DNA of 64,000 bases from Mucidula mucida (lineage: Eukaryota; Basidiomycota; Agaricomycetes; Agaricales; Physalacriaceae). This document shows positions 21,760-33,774 of the stretch, one piece after another. The DNA lies in assembly GCA_015501055.1 (NCBI GenBank), contig JADNYV010000101.1, positions 62,001-126,000 of the forward strand. The letters are read 5' to 3'. Under the pieces are notes generated by a model, which saw only the letters and a program-made list of their open reading frames with translations, did not search any database and was not told where the DNA came from. The translations under genes and the position numbers were made by a program. Every line of letters begins with the position of its first letter. Within the stretch, counting starts at the first letter, position 1.

Positions 21760-23092
21760 TCAATTAACGTGACTCCATCGGAGGACGGTAATTTGAGCAC
21801 ACCCAGTTACTATAATCCGTTTGTATGGGTACTGGTGCGCTTGAACGCGCCACGGTATCGCCATCCACACCAGGCGTTCATCTTTTCGGACAGCATCAAC
21901 CTTGTACTCAAGGGTACGGAACGCTATGCGCGCCTCGTCAGAAGCCGATAGATCAATATAAACGCTTTCCTCAGAATGCGGATCAGACTGCAGATAGTGT
22001 TGACGCAAGGCCGACACGTTGTTCTCAAACTGTCTCTGCATGAAGAAAAGTAGGAACGCGCGCTCCGCAGTGGAGAGAGGCACTGCGAAGGTAGCAAGCC
22101 CTTCCTTCTCGGCGACTATATGACTATTGGAACCGTTATACGCCAAATTATAGAAATCAGACTGACCTTTGAGCGATAATTGACGGCAAAGCTCTCGCCC
22201 CTCGCCAGTACTCCAGTGTTGCCGTTGGCAGTCTGTACTGCAGAAAGTCATCACGCCACACCGGGAACATTTTTGGCAGACTGATTGATCTGGACCGCAG
22301 TTTTCGCACTACCAAGGTGCAGTCAGTCCACGCACCAAATTCCGGTACTATGACATGCGACAAAACCTTACTTTTACATTCCAACAGATATACTTTCCGC
22401 GGTTGCCGTATTCCGCACGGAGGCTGTCGATTTCCATAGCAAAGGTCAGGATTTGCCCAAGTGAGTCTTGCAGCCACCTGCCGCGATGGACGTTTGCCAC
22501 TGCTGCGAGAAATGGCCGCAATATGGCCTTGTATATGAGGAACGGTGACATTCGATAGAACAAACGGTCGATTGTAAAGCGAAGACTGGGGCGGCCCGGA
22601 GGGTCACGGACGGACGGAGCAGCACTGTCATCGTACGAGCTGATTGAGCGAAGGCGCGCAAGGGTGTTAAAGAGACGCGACGGTCGTGGTTGACGAATGA
22701 CGGCCACTCCTACGTAGGTGATCGCATCGACGAGGAAGCGTAAGCATCGATATGTGATACTAGCCATGATTTTGGTGATGGGGATGCCTTCATCTGTTAT
22801 CCTGACGAGAGATACATATACTCTGGTGACCCAGTGGGCGGCACGGGAGGATACGAAGGATGGTGCGATCTAGGATTATTTCGCTAAGGAGATTTATGTG
22901 CACCTCGAGGATCTCGTAATCCAATGGCGTCGCCGCGAAGGCGTCGATGAGTAGCTGGAGGCACTCTGTGGAAATGAAGGACGCGTTGTCCTCAATAACA
23001 TTGTGCAAAGTGAATGGTTTTTGAAGAGGGTGGGCACGGTAACGTTCGCGCTGGATATCACGTTGGCTTGAAAAGCAGATTACAATCGTCAT
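21760..23092 (-). CDS. MYND zinc-finger protein
   Basis: The C-terminal part carries a full MYND finger (CENCG, CQKCSRCG, FCSTDCQRQHW, then C). It is interrupted by an intron near 22300-22345 just before the first cysteine pair. After the finger come ~150 residues without known motifs. The upstream part (from about 22767, MASITYRCLRF) is helical and resembles the long N-terminal region of Agaricomycete MYND proteins. The reading probably extends upstream to about 23092 (FISTECLQLLIDAF, LLSEIILDRTILRIL). That needs one frame change near 22830, which may be a one-base sequencing deletion. MYND fingers mediate protein contacts. The exact start and function are unknown. Confidence 0.65.
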
Positions 23093-24400
23093 CGACAGGG
23101 AAAGGTGGGGCGGAAGTACGCGTAGAAGAAAGGATCTCAGTCTTGCCAGACGTTGCGTTGTAGAGGTAGTCTAAACAAGGCATAAGATGAATCGCAATGA
23201 ATGGATAATTGACTGACCAGTATGAAGACCGAGATCTGGTACGACGTGGAATTGTAGGAGCCTCTTCAGCACTCTTGCGCCGAAGGGAGAGAACAAGTAA
23301 AGTTGTAAGTCCTTGGGCAGCGCTTCGAACGCGCAATTGGAGGGAACGAATGCGGTCACAGCAGAGCTTCCCGTGAAATGTCCTTCCTGGTTCTTCTTTC
23401 CGGAAATCAAATGTAAGTCGAGGTTGTCGGCTAATGACGAACGCTGAAAGGCAGAAGTCTATCAAAAGTGTTAGTAGGATCGCGTGGAGCAACAGGGATA
23501 CAGCATACGAAGAAAGAAAAGATCGTGGAGCATTGAAGACTTGAGAGAAGGCAGGGAATGGAGGGATAAGAGGATGATTGACGACCTGAATGATGCCTAA
23601 GCGGACTACATTTAGTGTTCAGATTATACAAAAAAAAAAGGACCGAACATACCATTGCTAGTACGAATGTTTGGACGCACGACATTACTGTAAAGGTTGA
23701 TGACCATACTAGGCGGTATGAGCGACGTCTGGACGCGAATACGTTGTGCTTCATCGTCCAAGGCGTACTGAAATGAGAGGTTCGGGGGAAAGGTTGATAT
23801 CTCGGCGGGTTGGATAGAAGGAAGTTCCGCTACAAGGACATGATATCTAAGGATTGCGGAGACCAACGACTTCAAGGATTTGCGTCTTTTGTCTTGAAAA
23901 ATGTCGTCTTCAACCCCAAACCATTGATATAATCCAAGACATCAGCGAGATTGGACGGAGTGGTCGAAAATGATTCGCTATCCAGAATGTGCTTTCGCCG
24001 TTTGAGAGCCCAATCAGGGACAGCAAAAAACGTAAACCTGAAGGAATCTCATTCGAGACTCTGGAGGGCAGTAGAAATGTGATTTACCTAGCGGATCGAT
24101 TCGCTGAAGTTAACGGCCCCGGCGAGTTTGGAAAATCTATCGACAATGAGAGAGTATATGCAGACAAGCATGTGGATAAGCGCCCTGTGGATCAGCACAG
24201 ATCACCTCATATATCGTCTCGTCTTCGTTCGGGGATGGAAGAGCGCCTAGGATTTGGTGCTCCTGTGAGACCCGTTCTCCAAAGTGCGGCGTCGAGATCT
24301 GTCCGGCATCCAGAGTCTCCTGTAGTGGCGTGCCAAAGAACGAAGCAAAAGGCCGAGGAAGACTCTGTGCGAGGAGCAGGACACTAATCAGTCGTAGCAT
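23058..24400 (-). CDS. secreted protein with two FAS1 (fasciclin) domains
   Basis: The start at 24400 gives a signal peptide (MLRLISVLLLAQSLPRPFAS). Domain 1 pieces are FSKLAGAVNFSESIR, TFFAVPDWALKRR, ILRYHVLVAELPS and GIIQVVNHPLIPP. Domain 2 pieces are SSLADNLDLHLISG, VTAFVPSNCAFEALP, LKRLLQFHVVPD and NVTVPTLFKNHSL. At least four introns join them. FAS1 domains act in cell adhesion and at the cell wall. The end is unsure: the frame stops at 23058 (LLFKPT), but FAS1-like sequence continues just beyond it in another frame, so a one-base deletion near 23063 is likely. The 3' part then overlaps the presumed 5' end of the MYND gene. Confidence 0.75.
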
Positions 24401-24409
24401 CGAAAGTGC

Positions 24410-25340
24410 TGGAGGGTAAGGAAGAGGAAGTGTGAGAACCGAGTATCGAAGGATGACCACACTTATGACAAGCAATGATGATGCTGGATGAGCGCAGCGT
24501 ACTAGGCTTGGACTGGAGGATCATGGGCCGTGTTGGCGTAGGCCCTCGTGACTCAGTGCAGCATACTCAGAATGAGAGGCATGGCTGCGCGCTAATCCTG
24601 CACTGATATATGCCGGCCTTCAGGTGCAAGGCTTACACCACAACGAGAACTACGCAAAGAGGTACTTAGCTGGTACATGATCACAAACTTCAAAGGGCAA
24701 ACCCGGGGCGGGAAGCCGATCGGCATTGCTTGCTGCGACCTGCCACGATTTTTTGCAAGTTTTTACACCCGTCTTATACACGACTAACCTCGTCCGCCCA
24801 GATCACGCCCTGATACTACGGCCTGGTCTCTTGATAGCGTCCTTCTCTACGTGGGGCATAGCACAACCTGAGTTCAGTGTTGATGGTCATTAAACCCGTC
24901 ACTGGCTCTCCACTGACAAGAAGCTTCTCTCATGAAGTGCTCAAAAGGCGTTTGTTGGCAGGGATGTTGACTTTCAGCGCCGGTGGTTTCCTCGGGGACT
25001 TGTCCGCCCTCCCCGTTCCCCGATCATGTTCAAGGCAGTCGTCCAGCACACTTGTTAACTTCCTATGACGGCGTCAAGTATCTCATACAGAGAAGCACGA
25101 GAAAGCTGAGGCCATAGCCGAACTCAGACATGACAGTGCATATGCTGCTGTATGTCCATTGGCCACAGCCTCAGTGTGGACACGGCGATTTCTTTTTTGC
25201 ATTCTATCATATTATCACAGTTCCTAAAAGGTCGCTGCCTCAGATGGTGCTTCCGTGCTACCCACGAACCACACAACTCGCGGTGTTTGCTACCCAAGGA
25301 AAGCGACGGTGTCCGTCGACTGGCTATACCGTTGTAAGTT
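24410..25340. other. intergenic between divergent genes
   Basis: This is about 930 bp between the divergently read FAS1 gene and the gene at 25398. Short ORFs only; no repeat or RNA recognised. Confidence 0.4.
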
Positions 25341-25344
25341 GATG

Positions 25345-25353
25345 TATATAAAG
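25345..25353 (+). promoter_or_regulatory. TATA box
   Basis: The word tatataaag lies 45 nt before the ATG at 25398. That is a usual spacing for a TATA box, short leader and start codon, and it supports this start. Confidence 0.6.
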
Positions 25354-25397
25354 GTGACGGTCTTCTTGACGAACCACTGACACGATAACAGACAACG

Positions 25398-26454
25398 ATG
25401 TTCGTACCATTTCTCTCAGAGCGGAAGCTGCGCAAGACGTCTAAGGACTACAAACGTAAATCAAAGTACTTCAAGCGGCCCATAAGTCCACAGGGTATAG
25501 GTGATACTGCCTCAATGATAGTCAGTACTAATTCCTCAACAGACCGCGGGATCATTCTCAATCGAATGGCATCAGTAATCTTCTTCGGCGTACAACGCAA
25601 AGTTGGCAACCTCGGTGGCGGCGGCGGGCCTACCACAAATCACTGTTGTCCTTTCAAAGGACGTACAGCCGGTGGCGGTACAAGAGCTCAGGTGGGGTCA
25701 GGAAGGTGATTCGTCCTTCCATTCTTTAGTGAACTGCTCCTTACCACCTGAATAGGTCGCCTACCTACGGGAGTGGGTATTCCGGTGTCAGCGGTCGTGG
25801 AACAGCCGGGCGCAACTTTCCCTTCTATTACATGCCACTCGTCTACGAAAGTCCAGACTTGGGTTATCTAAATCCATCCGAGGTATTGTGCTTTGCTTCG
25901 CTGAACCAAAAAGCTCACAAGAAACTATCTTAGTACGGCGGCCCTCAAAACTCTAATCGCCCCGGGGGACCCATGAAATATGCTACGATTACCGGTCTCA
26001 AGCGAAAACAGACTTTGCGTGTCGTTTCAGACGCAAGCACTGTGGCGTCCCTCATCACCGATATCAGGGTAGGCTGCGGTAACAAGTTTACTATGTCTGT
26101 TGCTCCGAATGGCGTTAAAGGTCCGTTCGACTACGATCCCAAGGTGGTCCGCCCAGAGTCGACGATCCAGTACTTCCGAGCAAGCAGTATATCGTTGGAA
26201 CTCGATGGATACAATAATTCTGCCGTCTTTGTGGTGAAGGATGGTGCAGCGAACACTCCGTTTCCAGTCATGGATGCAAATCTTACTGGATGTGTCATCA
26301 AGACAATCAATGAGGCAGCACCCCTCGTCGTGACGAACAGTGCCCAGAGATGGGAGCATACGAATGTCGGTATCATACTGCTTTTCATTCTGAAAAGTCT
26401 GAGCCCGCTTTGTATTATTTAATGGAATCACAGTATTTGTATACAGTAGGTTGA
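25398..26454 (+). CDS. uncharacterised Gly-rich basidiomycete protein
   Basis: Exonic pieces in order are a basic N-terminus, a poly-Gly stretch (GNLGGGGGP), FKGRTAGGGTRAQV, then after an intron YGSGYSGVSGRGTAGRNFPF and YYMPLVYESP. After another intron (25881-25933) come YGGPQNSNRPGGPMKYA and ~130 residues with two or three cysteines. The GRTAGGGTR..YGSGYxG..GRGxxGRxFPF pattern recurs in hypothetical proteins of Agaricomycetes, as far as I recall; no function is known. The last intron probably starts near 26368 (gtcggt) and ends at cacag, giving a stop near 26454. Retaining it would instead give a hydrophobic tail. The N-terminal exons are uncertain. Confidence 0.55.
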
Positions 26455-26596
26455 CTCGCGAACTACTTACACGACATCTTCTCGTATTTGGACCCACAAT
26501 GCGGCTTCCTTCCCGCACTCTACGAGCTTCCTCGGGCTATACGCATACATTTATTGGATAGACGGTCGCCTTTACACCCAGATCCAACGATCATGA

Positions 26597-28060
26597 TTAT
26601 CTCTGCGGCCGGGGCACGAACGAATCAGCCGCCTCCAACTCTATCGTGGCTAAGTCCGTGCTAAACTGCGGGTCCGTTACAACCGACGACAGTACAGGCG
26701 TCGCACTTCTGGCAGAGCCCACAGGTCTGTGGCCAACGATGGTGAACAGAATTCGGTTGCAGAAGATCGAATGTAGGACGCGCAGAGGACTGTCGTCATA
26801 CATATGCTACTGAGTACACACTGAAATGAGTAGAAAGCCGACACGTACCCGGCGAAGCGTTGGGCGAGAGACTAGGAGAGTGTTCAAGGCGAGAGTCAGA
26901 GAAGATATGGAATACGCACAGGTTTTGCGATGGGCATGATTAAATTGATTAAAGACACAACTATGTGGTTCAGACGATTGCCACGGAAGGAGAAGAACGG
27001 ACTTACCAAGATATAGACATAGAATATAAAGCCTACGTGAATACGCTGAGTTGAGTCGACTAGGAATTGAGACAAAGCGCCACGTACTCTCTGTGTACAG
27101 GCGCACAACCCAGCTAGACGTCGTGCGCTGCTGGGCGGCTTTGACTAAGGACAAGATTGCAATGACTGTTCGCCCAGGGAATAAGTGTCAAGAACGAAAT
27201 GGAAGACGGGCACATACATGTTTCGTAGACCACCAGGAGGATATATGTTCCAATCGCAATTGGATTGGCGTATGCCGTTACACAGCCGCCGAAGTCGTCT
27301 ATTTCATCTGTCAAGAGTTGGCGTGAGATCCGTGAAAGGAGAACATATCAATCCAAACTCACATCGAATTGATGAAAGTTGAATCTGCACGAATGTGATG
27401 CCGGGGACGCCTAAAGCCTGGCTTATTATTAGCATTCTCATTGTACATCGTGAAGGACCATACCACAATTAGGAACAGAAACAGGGCAAGAACGCGCTTA
27501 TCGCCTTGCCAGAATGCGTATGTGCGCAGAGTCAGGATCACTGCAGGAACATTAGTATTAATAGACAGCGGGTGTAGCGGAATGTCGTTACTGACTTTCA
27601 GAGATCCAAACGCCGACGACAATGAGCCAGGTGATGATGATGTTGTTTACCCAGCATTTCTGTGGAAGAGCGTAGGTTAGACGGCCGATACTGTACGATA
27701 TGATTTGCAGTGGCGTACCTGCAGAGTATTGTCGCTTCGGAATTCTACTGAAAGACAGAATGAGATGTTTGATCAGGGAGTACGGGAGAGGACATACAGT
27801 CCATTTGCATCATGGTGTCAACGAAGGGCAGGTATCGGTTCATGATGAAGAGTACACCCCGGATGGAAACTGGGTTCGGCCATATATACGCGACCTAGGC
27901 GATTTGATGGACTGGGGTCGTACAACGAGCAACGGGGAAGACGTACTTCGCGGTCCAAGGTCAAGATGTAGTCGTATATCTGCACCTAGTCATTGCAAAT
28001 GCTTGAGAGAAATGCGAAGGTACGCACCAGTAGTGCCGTACATGCTACAGAGGTGATTGG
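26597..28060 (-). CDS. DUF6533-type seven-helix membrane protein
   Basis: Pieces on the minus strand are YDYILTLDREV (the DUF6533 signature, near 27975), MNRYLPFVDTMM, then TM segments NNIIITWLIVVGVWI, VLALFLFLIVVWSFT and GGCVTAYANPIAIGTYILLV. After these come a luminal/cytosolic loop and a C-terminal tail without TM segments (SARSATPVLSSVVTDPQF..). Four to six short introns are needed (for example the one near 27770-27820). DUF6533 proteins are abundant, uncharacterised membrane proteins in mushrooms, sometimes compared with GPCRs. The 5' end and the exons at 26800-27110 are not certain. Confidence 0.7.
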
Positions 28061-28079
28061 GATATAAGAAAGGGTCTGT

Positions 28080-29230
28080 GAAGCTTGTCAGCAATCTAAC
28101 AAGTTGAGCTAGACGCCACCCACTGGTTGCATTACATGGGCGGATTGGCGGTGGAGGCGTGAAGGAGAGACGAAAACGCGACGATAGACAGAAAGATGGA
28201 CAGCGAGGATGGACAGGCTTGTTTCATGCCCTGATAGTCTGTCAAGAGAATGCCATCAAGGAACGCGCGTCGCGCGATCTAAAATCGGAACCACTCCAAT
28301 GTATCTTCACTTTTGAGGTGCAGCTCCAGTGCTGATCCTCATTATGCGCTGGAACGAGCACAACGACGCTAAGGACCAAGAAACTTTTGTCGTCAAAGGC
28401 AGAAGCTAGACCGCGGTAATCTAGCCCCTGAATTTCTTCGACCCTGCCTTTGGATTTCTGGCAACTTCAAGGGACGCTCTTAGGACGCTCTGCTGTCGTT
28501 CTCCCCTGGTTCTTCCTGTCCAACACGACGATAAACAATCTCAATGTTGGAATATCCGGCATACGGATTCGCATGGACCGTCGTATACCGTCAAGTATGC
28601 AGCTTATGCGCACTGACAGGTCGCCCATTTGCCTTTTTTGCCTTTTTTCCGCTGCGCGCAGGACCGCAATCTTACCAAGACCTATGCAGCTGGCCTCGGA
28701 TCCCTAACGCCGATGATACACAACTAGTTATGTAGGAGTCGGATCGGCGGCAGTTTGACGTCGTGGAAGAAGCCAGCATGAAATAGGTTGATACAGATCA
28801 CGGAGTGTGGCGTCGCCGTCCTGGTTTGTTCGTCCCGCATTCTGACAATTTGAGTTAACGCTTGCATAGTACTGTTGGACCTTTCACGTTCGAGTCTTCC
28901 AGGAGCTGTATTCGTGTTTCCTTCCATGTTCACTGCATGTGCGTAGATGTCCTTCTCCTCGTACCCTTTCCCGAATCATGTTTGACTGTATCCTTCTCGC
29001 TCTGTTCATCTCATGACCACCATCCCGCGTGCCAGATAATCATCAGACTCGAATGCGCTTTCTCATTTACAATTTCAAGCACAGCATTGCCACGCTACGC
29101 TTACACAGGCGCCAGTGCTGGACCGCGGGTAACGGCCAACGAGCGGAAATGTTAATCATCGTATCATGTGATGCATGTAAGCACGAACACTTTTTTGAAC
29201 GTTATGGAGTACTAACGGCCAAAGTATCGT
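28080..29230. other. intergenic
   Basis: About 1.1 kb between divergent genes. ORFs of up to 97 codons lack any protein-like pattern. I see nothing else. Confidence 0.4.
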
Positions 29231-29234
29231 ATGA

Positions 29235-29244
29235 TATATAAAAG
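29235..29244 (+). promoter_or_regulatory. TATA box of the hydrolase gene
   Basis: The word tatataaaag lies 42 nt before the ATG at 29286 but only 15 nt before the earlier ATG at 29259. This favours 29286 as the true start. Confidence 0.65.
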
Positions 29245-29285
29245 ACTGGGGCTGGGCGATGTATCCGCATCCTTATTTTTGCACC

Positions 29286-30736
29286 ATGTTCATGCTCTCT
29301 GGGTTCCTTGCTCTTCTTTTCGCTTCCATTGTACTTGCGGACGGCGATGGACGCGTCGCGCAGTGTGTTACCAAGGACGTGGTGATTGCACTCAACGTGA
29401 CGGCGTTCGATATCCCGATTCCCATTCCCGCGAGCCAGGAAGAGCTCACTGGCACGATAGTCCCGGCGCTTGCTCCCACAGCGCCGAAACCCTCGTTCAA
29501 CAACAGTCAATTCCTAGCCAATTATTCCATAGCCACCCTCATATGCACTCCCCCGAACTTTGACGGTGGTGTCGTGAACTTTGCTCTACATGGGTATGTC
29601 TATAAGTCTTTCTAATGTCAAGATTCTGATTCCCTGTACAGACTCGGGTTCACGGGCTCGTACTGGGATATCGTCATTGGAGACAACTACACTTATTCCT
29701 TCATCGAAGCCGCTGCAGCTCGCGGAGAAGCGACCATCGCTTATGACCGTCTGGGTACAGGACGCTCTATTAGAGCTGACGGGACGTTCCCGGATGGTAT
29801 TCAGGAGCTTCAGCTTGCTACTCATGTCGCTGTAGCGAACGCCATGGCACAGGTGACGCGAGATGAGCTCCATCCGAAGCACCTGGTCGGTGTCGGACAT
29901 TCTTACGGAAGGTCAGCATGTGCGTAGTCCGATTTGACGTTCATGAACTAAGCGATCTCCGTGTAAAGCTTCACGTTGCTGTACTTGGCATCTGCGTTCC
30001 CTAAAGTCGTCGACCACCTCGTCCTAACCGGCTTTTCGGCTGATCCTGAGTCTTATTCTGGGAGATCGGCATTTGCTTTGAACCTTGCTTTGGCGAACGA
30101 GGCGTATCCGGACAAGTTCTGTACGTCGTTCCATACTGTAAATTTATGACGCTAATCTTCAACAAGCCACGCTTGACAACACGTACCTCGCTCCGGGAGA
30201 CCTGGTCGGTGACTTGACTATTTTCTTTTCATATCCTCATTACGCCGCGGGTTAGTCTTTGTACTACATGGACGGCTTCATGTCTCAACTGATTGACTTT
30301 GCTACAGATACGTTGCAATGGTCGAAGGATAACAGGGGAACTATAGCTTACGGTTAGTGCATTCCCAGTTTTTTTTAATGCAATCTTGAGTTAACGATCC
30401 TCTCAACAGGCGAGCTGCTGACATTCGGTCCTCCTGAAATCCTAGCGTCCGACTTCACGGGCGCTGTCCTGGCCATCAACGGTGATGCTGATTTGTATGC
30501 TCATGGCTTCTTGTGCGCATTCTGCATTCTAATATGTCCTCAGTGTGTTCTGCTCCAGCGACTGCAATAAGGAGTCCGCTCCTGTCCAACACCTCAAGGA
30601 CTTCTTCCCGAATATTCAAAACTTTACCGCTTCGATTATCGAAGGAGCGGGCCATGGTCAGAATGTGCATTTCAGCGCTCCACAGCTGTACGAGGCGATC
30701 GGGGAGTGGATCCAGGAGAACGTGGCGTCATCGTAA
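29286..30736 (+). CDS. secreted alpha/beta hydrolase
   Basis: The start at 29286 gives a signal peptide (MFMLSGFLALLFASIVLADG). The fold's catalytic parts are all visible. The nucleophile elbow is GVGHSYGS (near 29895, split by an intron after the first base of the last Ser codon's third position). The acid is in LAINGDADFVF, and the histidine is in IEGAGHGQN. An oxyanion-type HG precedes LGFTGSYWD. Several ~50-nt introns are present (29594-29641, near 29910-29968, 30122-30167, 30251-30306, 30352-30408 and 30498-30541). Substrates of this family range from esters to lactones and peptides; none can be chosen here. The P450 that follows on the same strand 330 bp on may share its pathway. Confidence 0.85.
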
Positions 30737-31065
30737 GGATGGACTTCCTTCATACTTATCGGACTGTATGTTGTTTTACTACTACATGTTTAACCTGGAC
30801 CTTTTTTTCTTGAATGATTCAGGAGTCCTCGGCATTCAGCGGCGGAGTCTCAAAGTCATCCATCAAACAGTTCCGAGTTTGGTGACTTGCTTTGTATTGT
30901 CATTTCCGCCCAAGATGCCGTACATATCGACTATCCGTAGGTGGCACATCAATCTCCTTACGGGCGTTCCGCCCTCGCCGCGAACGAACCTGCGAGTCCT
31001 TGTACCGCATTCGTCCAACCCTTAAAGGCGCTGTTCTTCTCTTCCACGCCAACAAGACGCCTTCG

Positions 31066-33164
31066 ATGGGTCCTATCGCCTGCTTCGGTGTCGCTGTCCT
31101 CCTGTACATCTCGTACCGTATCGTGACTCCGAAGTCATACCCACGCCCTCCCGGTCCGAAGGGTCTCCCAGTACTCGGCAATCTGCTCGATATGCCTACA
31201 GAAAAACATTGGCTCAAGTTCACGGAATGGGCGCAGGAATTCGGCGATGTCGTGTACTTGAACATTCCCGGGACGCCGATTGTTATCTTGAATTCCCTGA
31301 AAGCGACGAACGAGCTTATGGAGAAGCGGTCTGCCAATTATTCTGATAGGCCGTGTGAGCTTCTGCTTAAAACTTTACTTCTTGCTGAGATTGACCCGAT
31401 GCCAAAGACAGCCATATGATCAACGATCTCATGGGATGGGAGTTTGATCTCGTGTTTTTGGGGTACTCTGAGCGTTGGAGGTGAGTCGCACTACGCGATT
31501 CTTTGGATGTTTGGCAGTTGCTCACTCGTCCCTATAGAAAGTACCGTCGCTTGTTTCACGAATCATTCAACCAACATGCCGTCGACGCGTACTATCCCGT
31601 ACAGATCGCTGCCACCAATCTCTTTCTAAAGAACCTCATGGATTCCCCGCAAGATCACATGAACCATGTTCAGCAGTACGCGTCTTTTACATCTGGATAA
31701 TGCGGATAACTCACCCTACTGGGCAGACTCTCCGGGTCTATCATACTACGGATTGTCTATGGCTACGACGTGACAGTCAAGCACGACGACTATCTTGCGT
31801 TGGCGGAAGAAGCTATGCGTCAAATCATCGAAACCTCTACACCAGGGAAATACCTGGTCGAATTGATGCCCTTCCTTAAACATTTACCGGGTACGGATCC
31901 TGACGCCTCTTCATCACGCTCCAATGACTGACTTCGCGTTCAGATTGGGTCCCGGGAACGGGTTTCAAGCGACAAGCTGCGTTGTATAGAAAGACTGCAG
32001 AGGCACTTATCGAGACGCCTTACCAGAAAATTGCACCCAATCTCGTGAGTAAATCGAACGCGTTCTTATCAGCTAACTTGTTGACGATGCTGCAGGAAAA
32101 CGGAACAGCACTTCCATGCTTCGTGACGCAACACATGGTCAATATGCAGGAAGGGGACACGACACACGACCTACAGACGATCAAGAACTGTGCCGCTGTA
32201 ATGTTCATCGCGGGCGCGGACACTGTAAGCTTTTCCCCAACATAATACTAGAAGTCGCTCATGTCTTCATCTTCTTAGACGTACGCGGTATAACCTCGTT
32301 CATGCTCTGCGCTGTAATCCATCCGGAATTCAAGCTAAAGCGCAGGCAGAGATCGATGCGGTTGTGGGCAAGAATCGACTACCGAACTTCGAAGATCGTC
32401 CGCATCTTCCGTATGTGGAGGCCATCCTACTGGAGACGTTGAGATGGAACCCTGCTTTGCCGATGGGTGTGTTCTAGCGCCAATGGATAAACGCCTTCTA
32501 ACCTTTGCAGGCTTCATGCATCGCAGTAGGGATGAGGACGTTTACAATGGGCACTATATACCAGCGAGTGAGTAAAATAAAGGCACGATTGGCGAAGCTA
32601 CTAAGTGTTCATTCAGAAAGTCTCATCATTGGAAACGTCTGGTTAGTCTGTGACATGCGATGCCCAGTTTACGCTGACACTTTCCATGTGAAGGGCAATA
32701 TTTCGCAACGAACAGGACTATCCCGAACCCGACCGTTTCAAACCCGAGAGGTTCATAAAGACAGACGGAAAAGACTTACCTCCCAACCCAGCGGAGGTCG
32801 CAACTTTCGGATTTGGTCGCCGGTAAGCAAGCTCTTTGGATCCCCCGTCATCCACCTGATGCCATTCCTAGGGCATGCCCCGGTCGGTACCTCGCACTGA
32901 ACAGCGCATGGCTCGCTATTGCTTCCATGTTAGCAGCGTTCTCGCTCGCTCCAGCCCAAGACGAGCATGGCAGAGACATTGTGCCGGAGCCACGTTACAC
33001 GGATGGACATATCAGGTGCGTCGGTTCATGTCTAGTCTTTGAGATCATGGCTCATTTGAAGGAACAGATATCCAGAACCATTTGAGTGCGTGATCAAGCC
33101 GCGGTCGGAGGATGCTGCGAGGTTGGTGGCTGTCGCTGCTGGGAACGTCACTGGACAAGTTTAA
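31066..33164 (+). CDS. cytochrome P450 (two probable one-base deletions)
   Basis: An N-terminal membrane anchor (CFGVAVLLYISYRIV) is followed by the proline hinge PRPPGPKGLPVLGN. Further on come the I-helix AGADT, the K-helix ETLR in LLETLRWNP, PERF, and the heme ligand loop FGFGRRACPGRYLA, whose intron falls between GRR and ACP. About ten introns of 45-60 nt fit. The enzyme should be an ER-bound monooxygenase; its layout resembles mushroom CYP families of secondary metabolism. In the exon after the I-helix the conserved frame breaks twice (near 32285-32292 and at 32326-32335): each time one missing base would keep TSFMLCAVIHPEF and KAQAEIDAVVG in one frame. Sequencing deletion seems likelier than decay. 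Confidence 0.85.
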
Positions 33165-33395
33165 TCCCCTGGGGCTATATACTCTCCGTATATATTTGTT
33201 CACGGCCACTCTTCATCTGATACAACAATCGTACAGATACTAATGAAATGTAAGTTAAAAGTACAACAGTTCCCCGAAATCCCTTCTAGTATACAGAGTC
33301 CGATAAGAAGCCACCCGCCGCTGATGAAGGTCGAAGCACGGTGAGTGCAATAGATATGGTGCTCTAATCCAGCTAGGCGATGATGCGCCCTCCGC

Positions 33396-33426
<31 letters not shown>

Positions 33427-33562
33427 GTAATGGGCCGACTTGAAGTCGGCATTGCGAATATATGACGCATCAGTGCGTATTGATAGATGCCTGCGAATAG
33501 TGAGTCGACGTCGCGGTTTATTTGAACGCGAGAACTCACGAAATGATGGGTAGATAGAGAGT
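33165..33562. other. 3' flanks of convergent genes, with (CT)n
   Basis: This lies between the P450 and the pheromone-like gene, which converge. It includes a (CT)n microsatellite (33396-33427). No further gene seen. Confidence 0.45.
33396..33427 (+). repeat. (CT)n microsatellite
   Basis: A run of about fifteen CT dinucleotides with one TT interruption. Confidence 0.9.
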
Positions 33563-33691
33563 TCATGCGATGACGCATGCGCTACTGTCGGTTGCCTCTT
33601 CGACGGGTACGAGATCGTCGAGGTGTTCCTCGGTCTCAGCGCGCACGTCTACGACAGCCGATGTGGAGATGGTGTATTCAAAGCTATCCAT
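33563..33691 (-). CDS. mating pheromone precursor-like peptide, 42 aa, CaaX end
   Basis: The ORF starts MDSFEYT and ends SSACVIA followed by TGA. CVIA is a CaaX box: the cysteine would be farnesylated, VIA removed and the C-terminus methylated. Basidiomycete lipopeptide pheromone precursors are short (about 35-100 aa), often begin MDxF, end in CVVA/CVIA-type boxes and are cut at a charged pair upstream. Here the acidic stretches TEEH and VEEA are possible cut sites. It has no intron and an acidic middle, as usual. An STE3 receptor lies 17 kb away. A TATA-like ggataaaaagg lies ~85 nt upstream. A 42-codon ORF ending in CaaX can arise by chance, so this is strong but not proven. Confidence 0.7.
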   Translation of the reverse strand: MDSFEYTISTSAVVDVRAETEEHLDDLVPVEEATDSSACVIA

Positions 33692-33774
33692 GACGAATGA
33701 AAGGGTAGGTAGGTGTCGCGGGGTGGAGGAGTGGTATCGCTGGGGGCTTGTTGCTCTCCCTCTCAGTGTCTTAG

